From assembly GCA_035472475.1 (NCBI GenBank), contig DATIPA010000028.1:1-33123 (forward strand): a DNA stretch of 33,123 nt, read 5' to 3'. A model generated the notes under the pieces. It was not told the DNA's origin, did not search any database, and saw only the letters and a list, made by a program, of their open reading frames with translations. This document shows, piece after piece, positions 14,671 to 23,610 of the stretch (its first letter is position 1; each line of letters begins with the position of its first letter). Source of the stretch: JAFAXD01 sp035472475. GTDB taxonomy: Bacteria > Pseudomonadota > Alphaproteobacteria > Rhizobiales > Xanthobacteraceae. Both the position numbers and the translations under genes were made by a program.

Positions 14671-17438
14671 CCTAGCACCGCCAGGATCTGATCGGGCGTT
14701 ACCGGGAGTGATCGGAAGCGGTGGCCGATCGCATGCGCAATGCCATTGACGATCGCCGCAACCAACGGGATACCCGCCGCCTCCGCCATGCCCTTGGGCG
14801 GCTCGGTGTCGGAGAGGGGCGGCAGCACGTCGGCCGTCTGCGTCCATACCGCGACGTCACTGCCGCGCGGCAAATGATAGCGGTTGAAGTTCCAGGTGCC
14901 GTCGCCCGGTCCTTCCTCGTAAAGCGGAAGGCACTCGGACAGCGCGAGCCCGATGGAGCCAGCGGCGCCACCCTGGATCTGGCCCGACACCAGTTCCGGA
15001 ACGAGCAGATTGCCGCATTCGACGATGTTGTGATGCTTGAGCAATGCGACTTTTCCGCTGCCGGCATCGACAACAAGTTCGGCCAGCGCCGCCGTCACCG
15101 TGTAGCTCGACACCATCGCGTTGATGCTGCGCGGCGGCGGATAGGACACGTTCTGTCGATCCAACAGGGAATAGGCGCCATTGCCATAGCGCACCGCGAG
15201 GCCGTCAAGCGCAAGGCGCTGCGAGACGCCCTCGATCTTGAAATCAGCCTCTCCCCAGCGCCACCGGTTGAAGGCGTGGACGGTTGCGCCCGTGACCAGG
15301 CTGCGGGCGTGCGCTTGCGCCGCGAGCTCCGCGAGCCCCAGCGGCGGCAAGCCCGCAACGGTGAGCGCACCATTGCTCCAGCGTGCGCTCTCGGCCGCCG
15401 GCCGCATTGAGAGGCCGCGTGCCGCCCAGATCGCCAGCGCGGCTGGCCAAAGCCCATGCCTAAACACGATGCGTGCGGCTTCGCGCGTCGTGTGCGTAAA
15501 ATAGTACGACGAGTTGCTGGCGCTCGAGGCCGACGCGGAGACCGGGGTCCAGCGCGGATTTTGTTGGAGGCGGTTCTGGTCCGCGTCAGTGAGCGCGGCA
15601 GGGTCTGCCGGGGCCTCGACCGGTACTTCGGGCCAATCCGTAACCGCAAGCTCCACGCGATCGGCCGGCCGGCCGAGCCAGCGCACACACGCGACGGCTT
15701 GACTGGAGGACGTGCCGGTGCCGATTTCGTTTGCGGTGTGCGACAAAGCGATCTGCCCGTTGGGCGCAACCTCGACTTTCGCAAAGCTTGCTTCAAACCC
15801 GGTGCCGTACCGGCGATGGCACGCGGCAAATCCAACGCCGTAGTACTTGCCCGGATGTATTGCGTCGTAATTGGTTTTGCGCGCGGCGCGTCCGCTCCAC
15901 AGCGGGTGCGCTTTTGCCCGCTCCAGCACCGCCTCGCCGCGTTGCACCCCCTGAGGTATGGCGCCTTGTGACGTCCGCATACCGGTCTTCCGCACGTTAC
16001 GCAGGCGAAAATCGAGCGGGTCGAGGCCGAGCTCGGTGGCGATCTCGTCCACCATCAGTTCGGTTGCGGTGATCGTCTCGACGGCGCCAAAGCCACGCGC
16101 TGCGCCGCAGTCGATGGCACGTGACGCGCTTGCGGTCGCGGCGATATCGCTCTTGGGAAAGTAGTAGACCGAGTCCGACTGCGTCGCCCCGGCCATGGTC
16201 ACCTCTACGGAGCAGTTCGCGCGGCCTCCGCCATTGGCGACGATCGCGGCCTGAAATGCTTGCAGCAGCCCGCTCTTGCGGTCGACCGCGATCGTGTAGC
16301 GCATGTCGAACTGATGCCGTTTCAAGCTCGTCTGGAACTGCTCGAACCGGTCGTTGGCGAGCCGCACCGGGACGCCGCCGCCATAGACCGCGGCGACCAG
16401 CCCGTAGTACGGCATGTTGTAGTGGTCCTTGGAGCCGTAGCCGACCGTGAAGCATGGGTGCAGGAACAATCGCTTCACGCCGATCCGGCTCTTCGCCACC
16501 ATGCTGGCGGCGTTTTCAGCAACCTCCTGTGGCGATTGCGTCGCCACGACCAGGTGTAATTCCTGACGGTCCGCGTCGTACCAGCCATTCGCGTTGTCCG
16601 GTTCGAGCGCAGATGTGTCGGCCGATTGCGAGGCGTGATCGCGGGTCAGCACCAGCCAGTCGGGCGGCGCATGTGCGATCTCATCGGCAATAGCGTTGGC
16701 GTAGTACATGCCTTGCGCGCCGACATCGCCATCGCGCGACGCGGCGGGCCACACCGGCTCGTGGTTTTGGTAGGTCGGCTCGAATGGTCCCTGCTTGACC
16801 GGCGAGAAAATGTCGTCGCTGTCGGGCGTTGGTCCTGCAACGCGCACAAAGCGCGAGGAGCCCCACGGGTTGCGCGCCAGCGGGCCGGTTTCCTCGCCGT
16901 AGCGCACAATCGTGTTGTTGAACTGCAGTTTGTATTTGGCGAACCGGAAGCGAGCGAAGTCCCGATAAATGAGGATCGCGACAGCCTGGCCCAGATAAGC
17001 CGGGGTTTGGCCCTCGGGAAGCAGCATGTCGTCGCCGTAATAATCTGGGAAGGCGAGGCCGTCGCGAGCGAGGTCCGCCGCTGTCACAATGCGGTCGGGC
17101 TTGAGATCAGGATCGAGGACCGAAAGATCAAAGCCGTTGTACAGACGGTCGGCTTTGGTGACCCGCAGCACCAGCGCGTGCCCCTGCTGCTGTGGCCAGT
17201 GCGGCATGTCGCGCGCACGGATGTCGCGGGCGAACACCTTCTGTCCGGTCACCTTGGCGACGGCATCGATCCGATATTTCAACGTCCCGTCCCGACCGTT
17301 CCAGTCCGGCACGGTCAGCAACTGATCCTCGAACAAGGCCGCGTACGCTCGGCTGCCAAGCGGCGCCAAATAGACCGCGACACCGCCGATCAAGGTGGCG
17401 CGGAGCATCTGCCGTCGGGAAGGGCGCCAGGGGGTCAT
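14667..17438 (-). CDS. molybdopterin-binding large subunit of xanthine oxidase-family hydroxylase (IorB-like, Tat signal)
   Basis: A 923-residue catalytic subunit. A twin-arginine signal (SRRQMLRATLIGG, starting near residue 7) shows export as a folded enzyme. The aldehyde oxidase/xanthine dehydrogenase Mo-binding domain is recognisable by KVTGQKVFARDI, ARGFGAVETITATELMVDEIA, NEIGTGTSSSQ, ECGNLLVPELVSGQIQGG and the C-terminal KGMAEAAGIP, whose Glu sits where the catalytic Glu is expected. The family usually has about 730-780 residues, so roughly 150 extra residues are present, partly around 180-300. No FAD subunit is adjacent, as in IorAB-type enzymes using cytochrome. ATG 17438 is preferred (GGTGG 8 nt upstream); a GTG at 17450 would add four residues. 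The substrate is not readable; aldehydes or N-heterocycles are typical. Confidence 0.88.
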   Translation of the reverse strand: MTPWRPSRRQMLRATLIGGVAVYLAPLGSRAYAALFEDQLLTVPDWNGRDGTLKYRIDAVAKVTGQKVFARDIRARDMPHWPQQQGHALVLRVTKADRLYNGFDLSVLDPDLKPDRIVTAADLARDGLAFPDYYGDDMLLPEGQTPAYLGQAVAILIYRDFARFRFAKYKLQFNNTIVRYGEETGPLARNPWGSSRFVRVAGPTPDSDDIFSPVKQGPFEPTYQNHEPVWPAASRDGDVGAQGMYYANAIADEIAHAPPDWLVLTRDHASQSADTSALEPDNANGWYDADRQELHLVVATQSPQEVAENAASMVAKSRIGVKRLFLHPCFTVGYGSKDHYNMPYYGLVAAVYGGGVPVRLANDRFEQFQTSLKRHQFDMRYTIAVDRKSGLLQAFQAAIVANGGGRANCSVEVTMAGATQSDSVYYFPKSDIAATASASRAIDCGAARGFGAVETITATELMVDEIATELGLDPLDFRLRNVRKTGMRTSQGAIPQGVQRGEAVLERAKAHPLWSGRAARKTNYDAIHPGKYYGVGFAACHRRYGTGFEASFAKVEVAPNGQIALSHTANEIGTGTSSSQAVACVRWLGRPADRVELAVTDWPEVPVEAPADPAALTDADQNRLQQNPRWTPVSASASSASNSSYYFTHTTREAARIVFRHGLWPAALAIWAARGLSMRPAAESARWSNGALTVAGLPPLGLAELAAQAHARSLVTGATVHAFNRWRWGEADFKIEGVSQRLALDGLAVRYGNGAYSLLDRQNVSYPPPRSINAMVSSYTVTAALAELVVDAGSGKVALLKHHNIVECGNLLVPELVSGQIQGGAAGSIGLALSECLPLYEEGPGDGTWNFNRYHLPRGSDVAVWTQTADVLPPLSDTEPPKGMAEAAGIPLVAAIVNGIAHAIGHRFRSLPVTPDQILAVLG

Positions 17439-17450
17439 GGGCGAAGCCAC

Positions 17451-17764
17451 CGGATCAAGCGAGCCACCATTTTCATAAGCCGGGACTTAAGGTTAACGCA
17501 AATTGGTCATTTTACGATGGCTCGCGCACGGATTTCCCTTTAGGGTGGGCACACGGGGCAGGGCACGGTTCGGTGGGCAACCGGCGTGCCGCCAGCGCAC
17601 ATCTAGTGTAACGGCCTGTGGGCGCATATACGAGACACCGCATCCGCCGGGGCAGACGCGGTGTTGGGGCTATTCCGAGCTTTGCAAGTTCGGCGTGGAA
17701 TTGCACAGAGCGCAGTTGGAGCGATGGAGCGTGACGCGGTCATTCGCGGTTTCATGATGGGGCT
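17451..17764. other. divergent intergenic region
   Basis: This 314-nt gap separates the divergent Mo hydroxylase and kinase-like genes and must hold promoters for both. I see a 7-bp inverted repeat (ACACCGC at 17635-17641, GCGGTGT at 17658-17664) and a relatively AT-rich patch around 17495-17520, but no convincing -35/-10 pair and no small gene. Confidence 0.4.
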
Positions 17765-19159
17765 ATGGATCTCAAGCTGATCGCGCAACACCTGGTGCCG
17801 GCGCTGCGTGTGTCGCTCCATGCGCCGGGTCTCTGTCTCACCGGGCTCGATGGCGGGCGGCCGCTGGACGAGGAACTGCGCGAGCCCTGGATCAAGATCA
17901 AATACGGCGTAACGCGGTCCGACGACTGGATCGGTGTGGTGCCGGCAACGGCCCGTTTCGTGCGCGCGCGCGGCGCGCCGCAGGAAACACTCAATCTCAT
18001 CGTCAAGGTCAATCCGCGCCAGGGACTCGCGCGCAACCTCATTCCATGGATCGCCGCCCGCAACCACGTGGTGCTCGACCGGCCTTTTCTGCACTATCGG
18101 ACCGCGGCCGAGCTCGATCGAACCGCCGAGCGCGAACTCCACGCCTATGAGATGGCCGGAAAGATCGTTGCGCTGCGCGACGTGCTGCCACGCTGCTATG
18201 GTTGGGCGCACGATCCGGAAACGGGCGAGCACGCGCTGTTCCTGGAGGCCCTGACCGGCACCGAGCGTCTTGATGCCACCGGTGCCACCGCGGATTGGCC
18301 GCCCGACGCCATCGACGCCGCCCTGCGGGCGGCCGCGCGCTGGCAAGCGGCTTTCTGGGGCGCCAACGACAAGACCCTCGCCTGGGCCGGCCCGCGGCCG
18401 ACAACCGCAGCCATGGTGGCGGACACGTCATTGTGGCGCGGGCTCTTAAACGACGCGCGCTCGCGCTTCCCCCATATTGTCACGCAGGAGGTTTGGCGCC
18501 GGCGCTATGCACTGATCGAAACGATGTCCGACTGGCATAAGGTCAAGGACGCGCTTCCGGCCACACTCGCTCACAACGACTTCAATCAACGCAATGTCGG
18601 CTTTCGCACGGCGGCGTCACCCGATCCGGTGCACAACGAGGCCCAGGCGGCGGACGGCGGCGCCCATGATGCGCAACAACCCAAAACGGGCACGCGCCTT
18701 GCACACCGTCTGTTGCCGCGGCTCAAGCCGGAGGAGCCGTCAGCCAAGAAACCGGCTCCGCCTGCTTCGAAAGCAAAGCCGGCGCAAAGCGACGTCGGCG
18801 CTATCCAACAGATGATGCGTTCGAACGCCGAGTCCAATATTGTGGTTCTCGACTGGGAAATCGCCCAGTGCAACACGGCGGCGCGCGACCTCGTGGAACT
18901 TCTGACGTTCGTGTTGCCGCCGACGGCCGAGCGTGAGGCGATCGATCGTCACGTGGAAACCCTGCGCGACGCGCTGATCAAGGCCGGCGTCTCGACCGGG
19001 ATCGAGCGCGACGCATTCTTCGAAGGCTTCCGTTCAGAGATCAAGGTGCAGGCGATCAACCGGATCGGCCTGCAATTGCTGTTCGGCGCGCAGTTCCAGC
19101 TCGCGTACCTGGCGCGAATCAATGCCACGATCGAGCGCCTGCTCGATCTTTATCATTGA
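17765..19159 (+). CDS. kinase-fold phosphotransferase (APH/CHK-like) with low-complexity insertion
   Basis: A 464-residue cytoplasmic protein resembling aminoglycoside phosphotransferase/choline- or ecdysteroid-kinase-like enzymes. A candidate ATP Lys is K81 (LIVKVNP), with E124/E129 in the following helix. The catalytic loop is HNDFNQRN (270-277) and the metal-binding motif is DWE (363-365, VVLDWEIAQ). In the family these two motifs are normally separated by about 15-20 residues; here about 80 residues lie between them, with a Pro/Ala/Lys-rich, probably disordered core (roughly 285-345). The second half, with an ARDLVELL helix and long alpha-helices, fits the fold. The start is the first ATG with GATGGGG just upstream. 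Its substrate is unknown, and it is convergent with the haem/propeller gene. Confidence 0.75.
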   Translation: MDLKLIAQHLVPALRVSLHAPGLCLTGLDGGRPLDEELREPWIKIKYGVTRSDDWIGVVPATARFVRARGAPQETLNLIVKVNPRQGLARNLIPWIAARNHVVLDRPFLHYRTAAELDRTAERELHAYEMAGKIVALRDVLPRCYGWAHDPETGEHALFLEALTGTERLDATGATADWPPDAIDAALRAAARWQAAFWGANDKTLAWAGPRPTTAAMVADTSLWRGLLNDARSRFPHIVTQEVWRRRYALIETMSDWHKVKDALPATLAHNDFNQRNVGFRTAASPDPVHNEAQAADGGAHDAQQPKTGTRLAHRLLPRLKPEEPSAKKPAPPASKAKPAQSDVGAIQQMMRSNAESNIVVLDWEIAQCNTAARDLVELLTFVLPPTAEREAIDRHVETLRDALIKAGVSTGIERDAFFEGFRSEIKVQAINRIGLQLLFGAQFQLAYLARINATIERLLDLYH

Positions 19160-19196
19160 GCGCTCTGCGTGCGGACGTCCTGGGTCTGCGTGTCGG

Positions 19197-21386
19197 TCAC
19201 CTCGCGAGCGGATCCGGACGCAGCTGAAAATGTATCGCCAGCGGCTTGCTGCCTTTTCCGCCTTCCTTGAGCCAGGGCGTGCGGTCGCCGCTAGTCGTCC
19301 ATAGCCCGCGGCCTTTCCAGCCGGCATTGGGATCGTCGATGCGTCCATCGAGCCCCTTGGCGTAGAAGCTCAGCGGGTAAGGCAGGCGCAGCACGATCAT
19401 CTTGCCGTCTTTGAGCGCGATCAGGCCGTCGTTGAGGTTGCCGGTAGATATCGGCACGTCGTCGCCGAGCCCCAGGGTGTTGTGCTGGTCGACCCAGGTG
19501 TAGTAGCTCGCCTCGGCGCTGTTCTCGCCGATGCCGTCGAAGCCCGGCCCGGGATATTGGTAGACCGACCAGCCTTCCGGACAATGATCGCCGGTTGCGG
19601 TCGGACCGTTGAGCGGGCCTTTGCATTTCGACCGGTCGAAGCTGCCGAGGTGTCCGCTGCCGAGCGACACCCAGACCACGCCCTTGGAATCGATGTCCCC
19701 GCCGCGGATGCCAAAGTACGGTTTTGGCACGTTGTAGATCTCGGCGAGCGCGGTCGCCGGCGGGTTCGGGCCCGGGTCGAGCCGCACCACCGCGGCGGTG
19801 CCGCCGAACACGCCGACCGTGCCCCAGATCGAGCCGTCGACCGGGCTCGGCATCACCGCGTAGAAGCCTGAACCGCCGGTGATGCGTTTGTCCTTGGTAG
19901 GATCGACCGGCTGGTCGGGCTCCACATAATCGTCGCGCTTGCCGTTGCCATTGGTGTCGAGGACGAGCGCGGTCCAGCCTTGCGCCTTGGCGGCGTCGCC
20001 GGTTTCGTCAAATACCTTGGTGTTGACCCAACCGAGCACCGGCCCGCCGCCGCTCGTCCACAGCGTGTCGTTCTTGTCGTAGCCGAACTGCAGGTGATGG
20101 GTGCCGAAGCAGGTGTCGACGAAGGCGTACTTCATGGTTTTGGGATCGAGCATCGCGATCTGGCGCATGCTGCGCGTGAGCGGAAACAACTTGGCCGAAG
20201 GATGCTCAGAACCTTTGCCGCAGAAGTCCGGATCCTTCGGGGCGCGCACGGTTGCGGCGAGCCACAGCCGCCCCTTCCCATCAAACATCGAGTTGTGGTT
20301 GTTGACCCGCGTGTCCCAGATCTTCTCGTCTCCCCAGTATGCCGACGGCGCCATGGGTTTCTCCATCGCGGCGTGACCGGGGCCGAGCGATTCCGGCATC
20401 TCCGGATCGCGCACCGGCGCGGCGAAGCTCGTCACCTTGTTGGTGTTAGGGTCAAGAATCGGCAGTGTGTCGGTTGCATATTCGGGCGAGCCGAACAGCA
20501 GGCCGTACCCGTTCACGGTCGGGTTGCGCCGGTCCGACGAGATTAGGTCGTGCAGATACTTCTTTTGATCACCCCATTCCCAGGTGGTGATGACGAGGTT
20601 GCGCTCGACGCCCTGCGGTCGCGGTGGCTTACTCGCCGGCAACTCGCCCTTGGCGACCCGATCGGTCCAATCGCCGAAATATTTGAACGGCACGCCGCCG
20701 AGCTGACCGGCGAGCGGGTTCACCATCAGTTCCGCCGCCTGGCCTGATTGCACGCGCCGCATCCACGCGTCCTCTCCGGAAGCGAATGTGCCGAAGGCCG
20801 CCGGAATGGTGCGGGTCGCGAGCTGTCCGAGCTGGTGGCAGCCGATGCAAGCCTGGTTCTTGATCGCGGTCAGCCAGGCCGTCTGGGTCACCTTTTCGGG
20901 AATGTCGCTCTTACCGCCGAATTGGCTCTGGTCCGGAATTTTCAGCATCGCGTACCAGTAGATCGCCGGATAGTACTGGGCGGCCGCTGCATCGTTAGGG
21001 GCCTTCACCGCGGTCAGATTGAGCTGGGTGCCGGGCTCGCCGTCGACCTTGGGCGAATCGACGAGGCCGTAGCCGCGCACCCACACTTTGTATTTGGCCT
21101 TGGGCAGATCGGGCACGACATAATGCCCGGCATCGTCGGTGACGACGATCTTGGCAAACTTGGTCGGCAGGTCGGTGGTTTCGGCGATCACCCAGACGCC
21201 CGCCTCCGGACCATTGGGTCCGGTGACGACGCCACCGATATCATCGGCGTCAATTGCAACCTGGCCGGCGGCCGCTCCCGGCTGGGCGCGCACTGGCGTG
21301 GCGGTGCCGGTGAGCCACAACCCAACTGCTGCGCTTGCGATCGCGTTGATCGCGACGCCTGCTAGAAGGCGGCTGCTTAGCGTCAT
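19197..21386 (-). CDS. secreted haem c / carboxypeptidase-regulatory-like / beta-propeller protein
   Basis: A 729-residue exported protein with a signal peptide ending near residue 34 (PVRAQP). Residues about 47-128 look like a carboxypeptidase-regulatory (Ig-like) domain (IGGVVTGPNGPEAGVWVIAE, then VTDDAGHYVVPDLP). One haem c site CIGCH is at 180-184. The remainder repeats strand motifs typical of Vgb-lyase/SMP-30-like propellers (ILDPNTNKVTSF, MFDGKGRLWLAATV, GYDKNDTLWTSGGG, DIDSKGVVWVSLG). A calcium-binding EF-hand-like loop DTNGNGKRDDY also occurs. A strong GGGAGG lies 5 nt before the ATG. Similar uncharacterised proteins occur in soil alphaproteobacteria. A periplasmic redox or dehydrogenase role is possible, but the function is not known. 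Confidence 0.75.
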   Translation of the reverse strand: MTLSSRLLAGVAINAIASAAVGLWLTGTATPVRAQPGAAAGQVAIDADDIGGVVTGPNGPEAGVWVIAETTDLPTKFAKIVVTDDAGHYVVPDLPKAKYKVWVRGYGLVDSPKVDGEPGTQLNLTAVKAPNDAAAAQYYPAIYWYAMLKIPDQSQFGGKSDIPEKVTQTAWLTAIKNQACIGCHQLGQLATRTIPAAFGTFASGEDAWMRRVQSGQAAELMVNPLAGQLGGVPFKYFGDWTDRVAKGELPASKPPRPQGVERNLVITTWEWGDQKKYLHDLISSDRRNPTVNGYGLLFGSPEYATDTLPILDPNTNKVTSFAAPVRDPEMPESLGPGHAAMEKPMAPSAYWGDEKIWDTRVNNHNSMFDGKGRLWLAATVRAPKDPDFCGKGSEHPSAKLFPLTRSMRQIAMLDPKTMKYAFVDTCFGTHHLQFGYDKNDTLWTSGGGPVLGWVNTKVFDETGDAAKAQGWTALVLDTNGNGKRDDYVEPDQPVDPTKDKRITGGSGFYAVMPSPVDGSIWGTVGVFGGTAAVVRLDPGPNPPATALAEIYNVPKPYFGIRGGDIDSKGVVWVSLGSGHLGSFDRSKCKGPLNGPTATGDHCPEGWSVYQYPGPGFDGIGENSAEASYYTWVDQHNTLGLGDDVPISTGNLNDGLIALKDGKMIVLRLPYPLSFYAKGLDGRIDDPNAGWKGRGLWTTSGDRTPWLKEGGKGSKPLAIHFQLRPDPLAR

Positions 21387-21678
21387 GGTGTCCTCCCTGC
21401 GCTCGTCGCTCCGGCACCCGCGACGGGATCGGGTCGACCGGAGGCGAACGTCTTCGTCAACAGCTTGACGCCGAGATTGATAGCACGTCCACGCTCATTC
21501 GAGCATCGCTGGGTGGTCCGCGGCGCATTGAGGTAACGAGTGCCGCCGATTTGAAATTCCTGCATCATCTGCCGCTAGTGGCGTGCGGCCGCTGATCGGT
21601 CTTAAATGGGTCAACCGGCTGGCCTATTGGCCGCAAGCACCGGACCCGGTGAGCCGGCGTCCGGCAAGGAGCAACATC

Positions 21679-21876
21679 ATGACTCCGTGGTACATGGTCG
21701 GCATCAAGACGACCAATAAGTCGACGGGCGTTAAGGTTGAGGCCGAGGATGCGTTGATCGCGGCCCTGAAAGTCAAGCAGGAAAACCCGTCCGCCATGAT
21801 CACGTATGTGCGCAAGCACAACGCGCGCGGCGATCGTCGCCACCCGCACGACGCCGCCGCGGCGCAATCGCGCTGA
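21679..21876 (+). CDS. small hypothetical protein (65 aa)
   Basis: A 65-residue protein beginning MTPWYMVGIKTTNKS, with an excellent ribosome binding site (AAGGAG, 8 nt before the ATG). It is basic at its C-terminus (RKHNARGDRRHPHD) and has no signal peptide or membrane helix. A pattern of alternating hydrophobics followed by VEAEDALIAALKVKQENP suggests a small beta-alpha-beta fold. It lies 19 nt before the kelch gene. The open frame continues upstream to 21583, but codons before 21679 lack a ribosome binding site. The 292-nt gap upstream, shared with the divergent haem/propeller gene, contains a 6-bp inverted repeat at 21640-21664 just before the ribosome binding site. I do not recognise a characterised family. 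Confidence 0.65.
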   Translation: MTPWYMVGIKTTNKSTGVKVEAEDALIAALKVKQENPSAMITYVRKHNARGDRRHPHDAAAAQSR

Positions 21877-21895
21877 TGGTGGCGGGACGCCTGCG

Positions 21896-22873
21896 ATGAA
21901 CGACCGTTCGACCCGCCGGCCTACCCCCGGCCTGCTCGCTTGGGCGTTACTGACGCTTGGCGCCGTGGCATTCGGCGCTCGCGCCGATTCACCCGGCGTC
22001 TGGTCGGTCAAGTCGCATCTGCCGGAACCGCGCGGCGAGACGGGAATGGCCGCCGCCAACGGCAAGCTCTACGTTCTCGGCGGCGCCGAGCTCGGCCGGG
22101 AAGCATCGTCGCTGGCCGAGGAATATGACCCGGCGACCGGCCAGTGGCGTGGTCTGGCGCCCCTTCCGCGCGCAACGAGCCATCCGGGGGTCGCTGCACT
22201 TAACGGCAAGCTCTATGTGGTCGGCGGATTTGCCGCCAACGTTCATGCCGGCGCTCTCGACACGATGTTCGAATATGATCCGGCGACCGGCACGTGGCAC
22301 ACGCTCGCGCCGCTCGCGAAGCCGCGCGGCTCGGTCGCTGTTGCCGCGCTCGACGGCAAGCTTCATGCGATCGGTGGGCGCGGCCTCGACAAGGTGACGG
22401 TTGCCACCCATGAGATCTTTGACCCCGCCAATGGGACGTGGCGTGCAGCTGCGCCGCTACCGGTCGCGCGCGACCACCTCGCAGTCGTCGCCGTCGGCGG
22501 CAAGTTGCACGCAATCGGCGGCCGGACCAACAACAACACAACCGACAATACCGCGCTGCACGACGTCTATGACCCGGCAACCGACAGCTGGAGCAAGGCG
22601 GCGGCGATGCCGACGGCGCGCAGTGCGCTCGCGGCGGCGCTCGTTGGAGGCCAAATCATTGCCGTTGGCGGCGAATGCGACCACGGCCACACCTTCAATC
22701 AGAACGAGGCTTACGACATTGCGGCCGACCGCTGGATCACGCTGGCATCTCCGGTCGGCCGTCACGGCTTCGGCGGAGCGGCTCTGGGGGATGAGGCCTA
22801 TTTCGCAGGCGGCAACAAGGGTTGCGGCGGCGGTGATATGACCGATGAGTTGTTGATGTTCAGGTTGCCTTGA
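21896..22873 (+). CDS. secreted kelch-repeat beta-propeller protein
   Basis: A 325-residue exported protein. The N-terminal signal peptide ends near FGARA-DSPG. Six kelch blades follow, each with a hydrophobic strand and a GG pair: GKLYVLGGAE, GKLYVVGGFA, GKLHAIGGRG, GKLHAIGGRT, GQIIAVGGEC and DEAYFAGGNK, alternating with YDPATGQW-type turns. A six-bladed propeller is predicted. ATG 21896 is chosen because it places the signal peptide at the very N-terminus; the longer open frame overlaps the small-protein gene. The start lies 19 nt after the small gene, so both are probably cotranscribed. The role is unknown; kelch propellers commonly mediate binding, and a few are oxidases or epimerases. 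Confidence 0.85.
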   Translation: MNDRSTRRPTPGLLAWALLTLGAVAFGARADSPGVWSVKSHLPEPRGETGMAAANGKLYVLGGAELGREASSLAEEYDPATGQWRGLAPLPRATSHPGVAALNGKLYVVGGFAANVHAGALDTMFEYDPATGTWHTLAPLAKPRGSVAVAALDGKLHAIGGRGLDKVTVATHEIFDPANGTWRAAAPLPVARDHLAVVAVGGKLHAIGGRTNNNTTDNTALHDVYDPATDSWSKAAAMPTARSALAAALVGGQIIAVGGECDHGHTFNQNEAYDIAADRWITLASPVGRHGFGGAALGDEAYFAGGNKGCGGGDMTDELLMFRLP

Positions 22874-22879
22874 GGGCGT

Positions 22880-22896
22880 CCCGAAACGGTCTCGGG
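22880..22896. terminator. short hairpin between convergent genes
   Basis: A 5-bp stem (CCCGA/TCGGG) with a 7-nt loop fills the 26-nt gap between the convergent kelch and livF genes. It is short and has no clear T-tract on either strand. Confidence 0.3.
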
Positions 22897-22899
22897 TAG

Positions 22900-23610
22900 T
22901 TACCCAAAATAGGCCTCGCGCACCTCGCGGCGATACGCGAGTTCGCTTGGGCCCCCGCTGGCCACGACGCGGCCCTTGGCGAGCACATAGCCGTAATGGG
23001 AAATGGCAAGTGTTTGGTGTACGTTCTGCTCGACCAGGAAGACCGTGATGCCGCGCTCGTTGATGTCTCGGATGATCTTGAAGTTTTCTTTGACATAGAT
23101 CGGCGAGAGCCCGAGCGAGGGCTCGTCGATCAACAGCAGCTTCGGCGCCGCCATCAAGCCGCGCCCGATCGAGATCATGGCCTGCTCGCCCCCGGACATC
23201 GTACCGGCAAGCTGCGGGCGCCGTTCCTTAAGCCGCGGGAAGATGCCGAAGATCCCGCTCATGCGCTCCTGCAACGCGGCCTCCGAGCGCTCTTGATAGC
23301 CGCCGAGCCGCAGGTTCTCTTCGACCGTGAGCTTGGGGAACACTTTGCGTCCCTCCGGGATGCAGGCAATGCCGGCGGCGATGATCCGGTGTGTCGGCAG
23401 GCCGGTAATGTCATGGCCCTCGAAGATGATACGGCCCGCGCGCGGGGGTGTGAGCCCGAGGATAGAGCGGATCAGCGTCGTCTTGCCCGAGCCGTTTGAG
23501 CCGAGCAGACATGTGATGCGTCGAGGCTCAGCGGTGAGCGACACCGCATCGAGCACGTCCGCCTTGTCATAGGCGGTGGTGACGCCGTCGATCTCGAGTC
23601 GTCCCGTCAT
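22900..23610 (-). CDS. livF: LIV-type ABC transporter ATPase LivF (transporter 2)
   Basis: A 236-residue ATPase with Walker A GSNGSGKTT (37-45), signature MSGGEQ (138-143), Walker B KLLLIDE (157-163) and Gln195 (LVEQN) at the H-loop position, as is usual in LivF. C-terminal VREAYFG is the family ending. ATG 23610 shares one base with the livG stop (TGATG), which decides the start over the GTG one codon upstream. It is the last gene of the second LIV operon. It is clearly divergent from the LivF of transporter 1, so this is not a recent duplicate. Confidence 0.94.
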   Translation of the reverse strand: MTGRLEIDGVTTAYDKADVLDAVSLTAEPRRITCLLGSNGSGKTTLIRSILGLTPPRAGRIIFEGHDITGLPTHRIIAAGIACIPEGRKVFPKLTVEENLRLGGYQERSEAALQERMSGIFGIFPRLKERRPQLAGTMSGGEQAMISIGRGLMAAPKLLLIDEPSLGLSPIYVKENFKIIRDINERGITVFLVEQNVHQTLAISHYGYVLAKGRVVASGGPSELAYRREVREAYFG

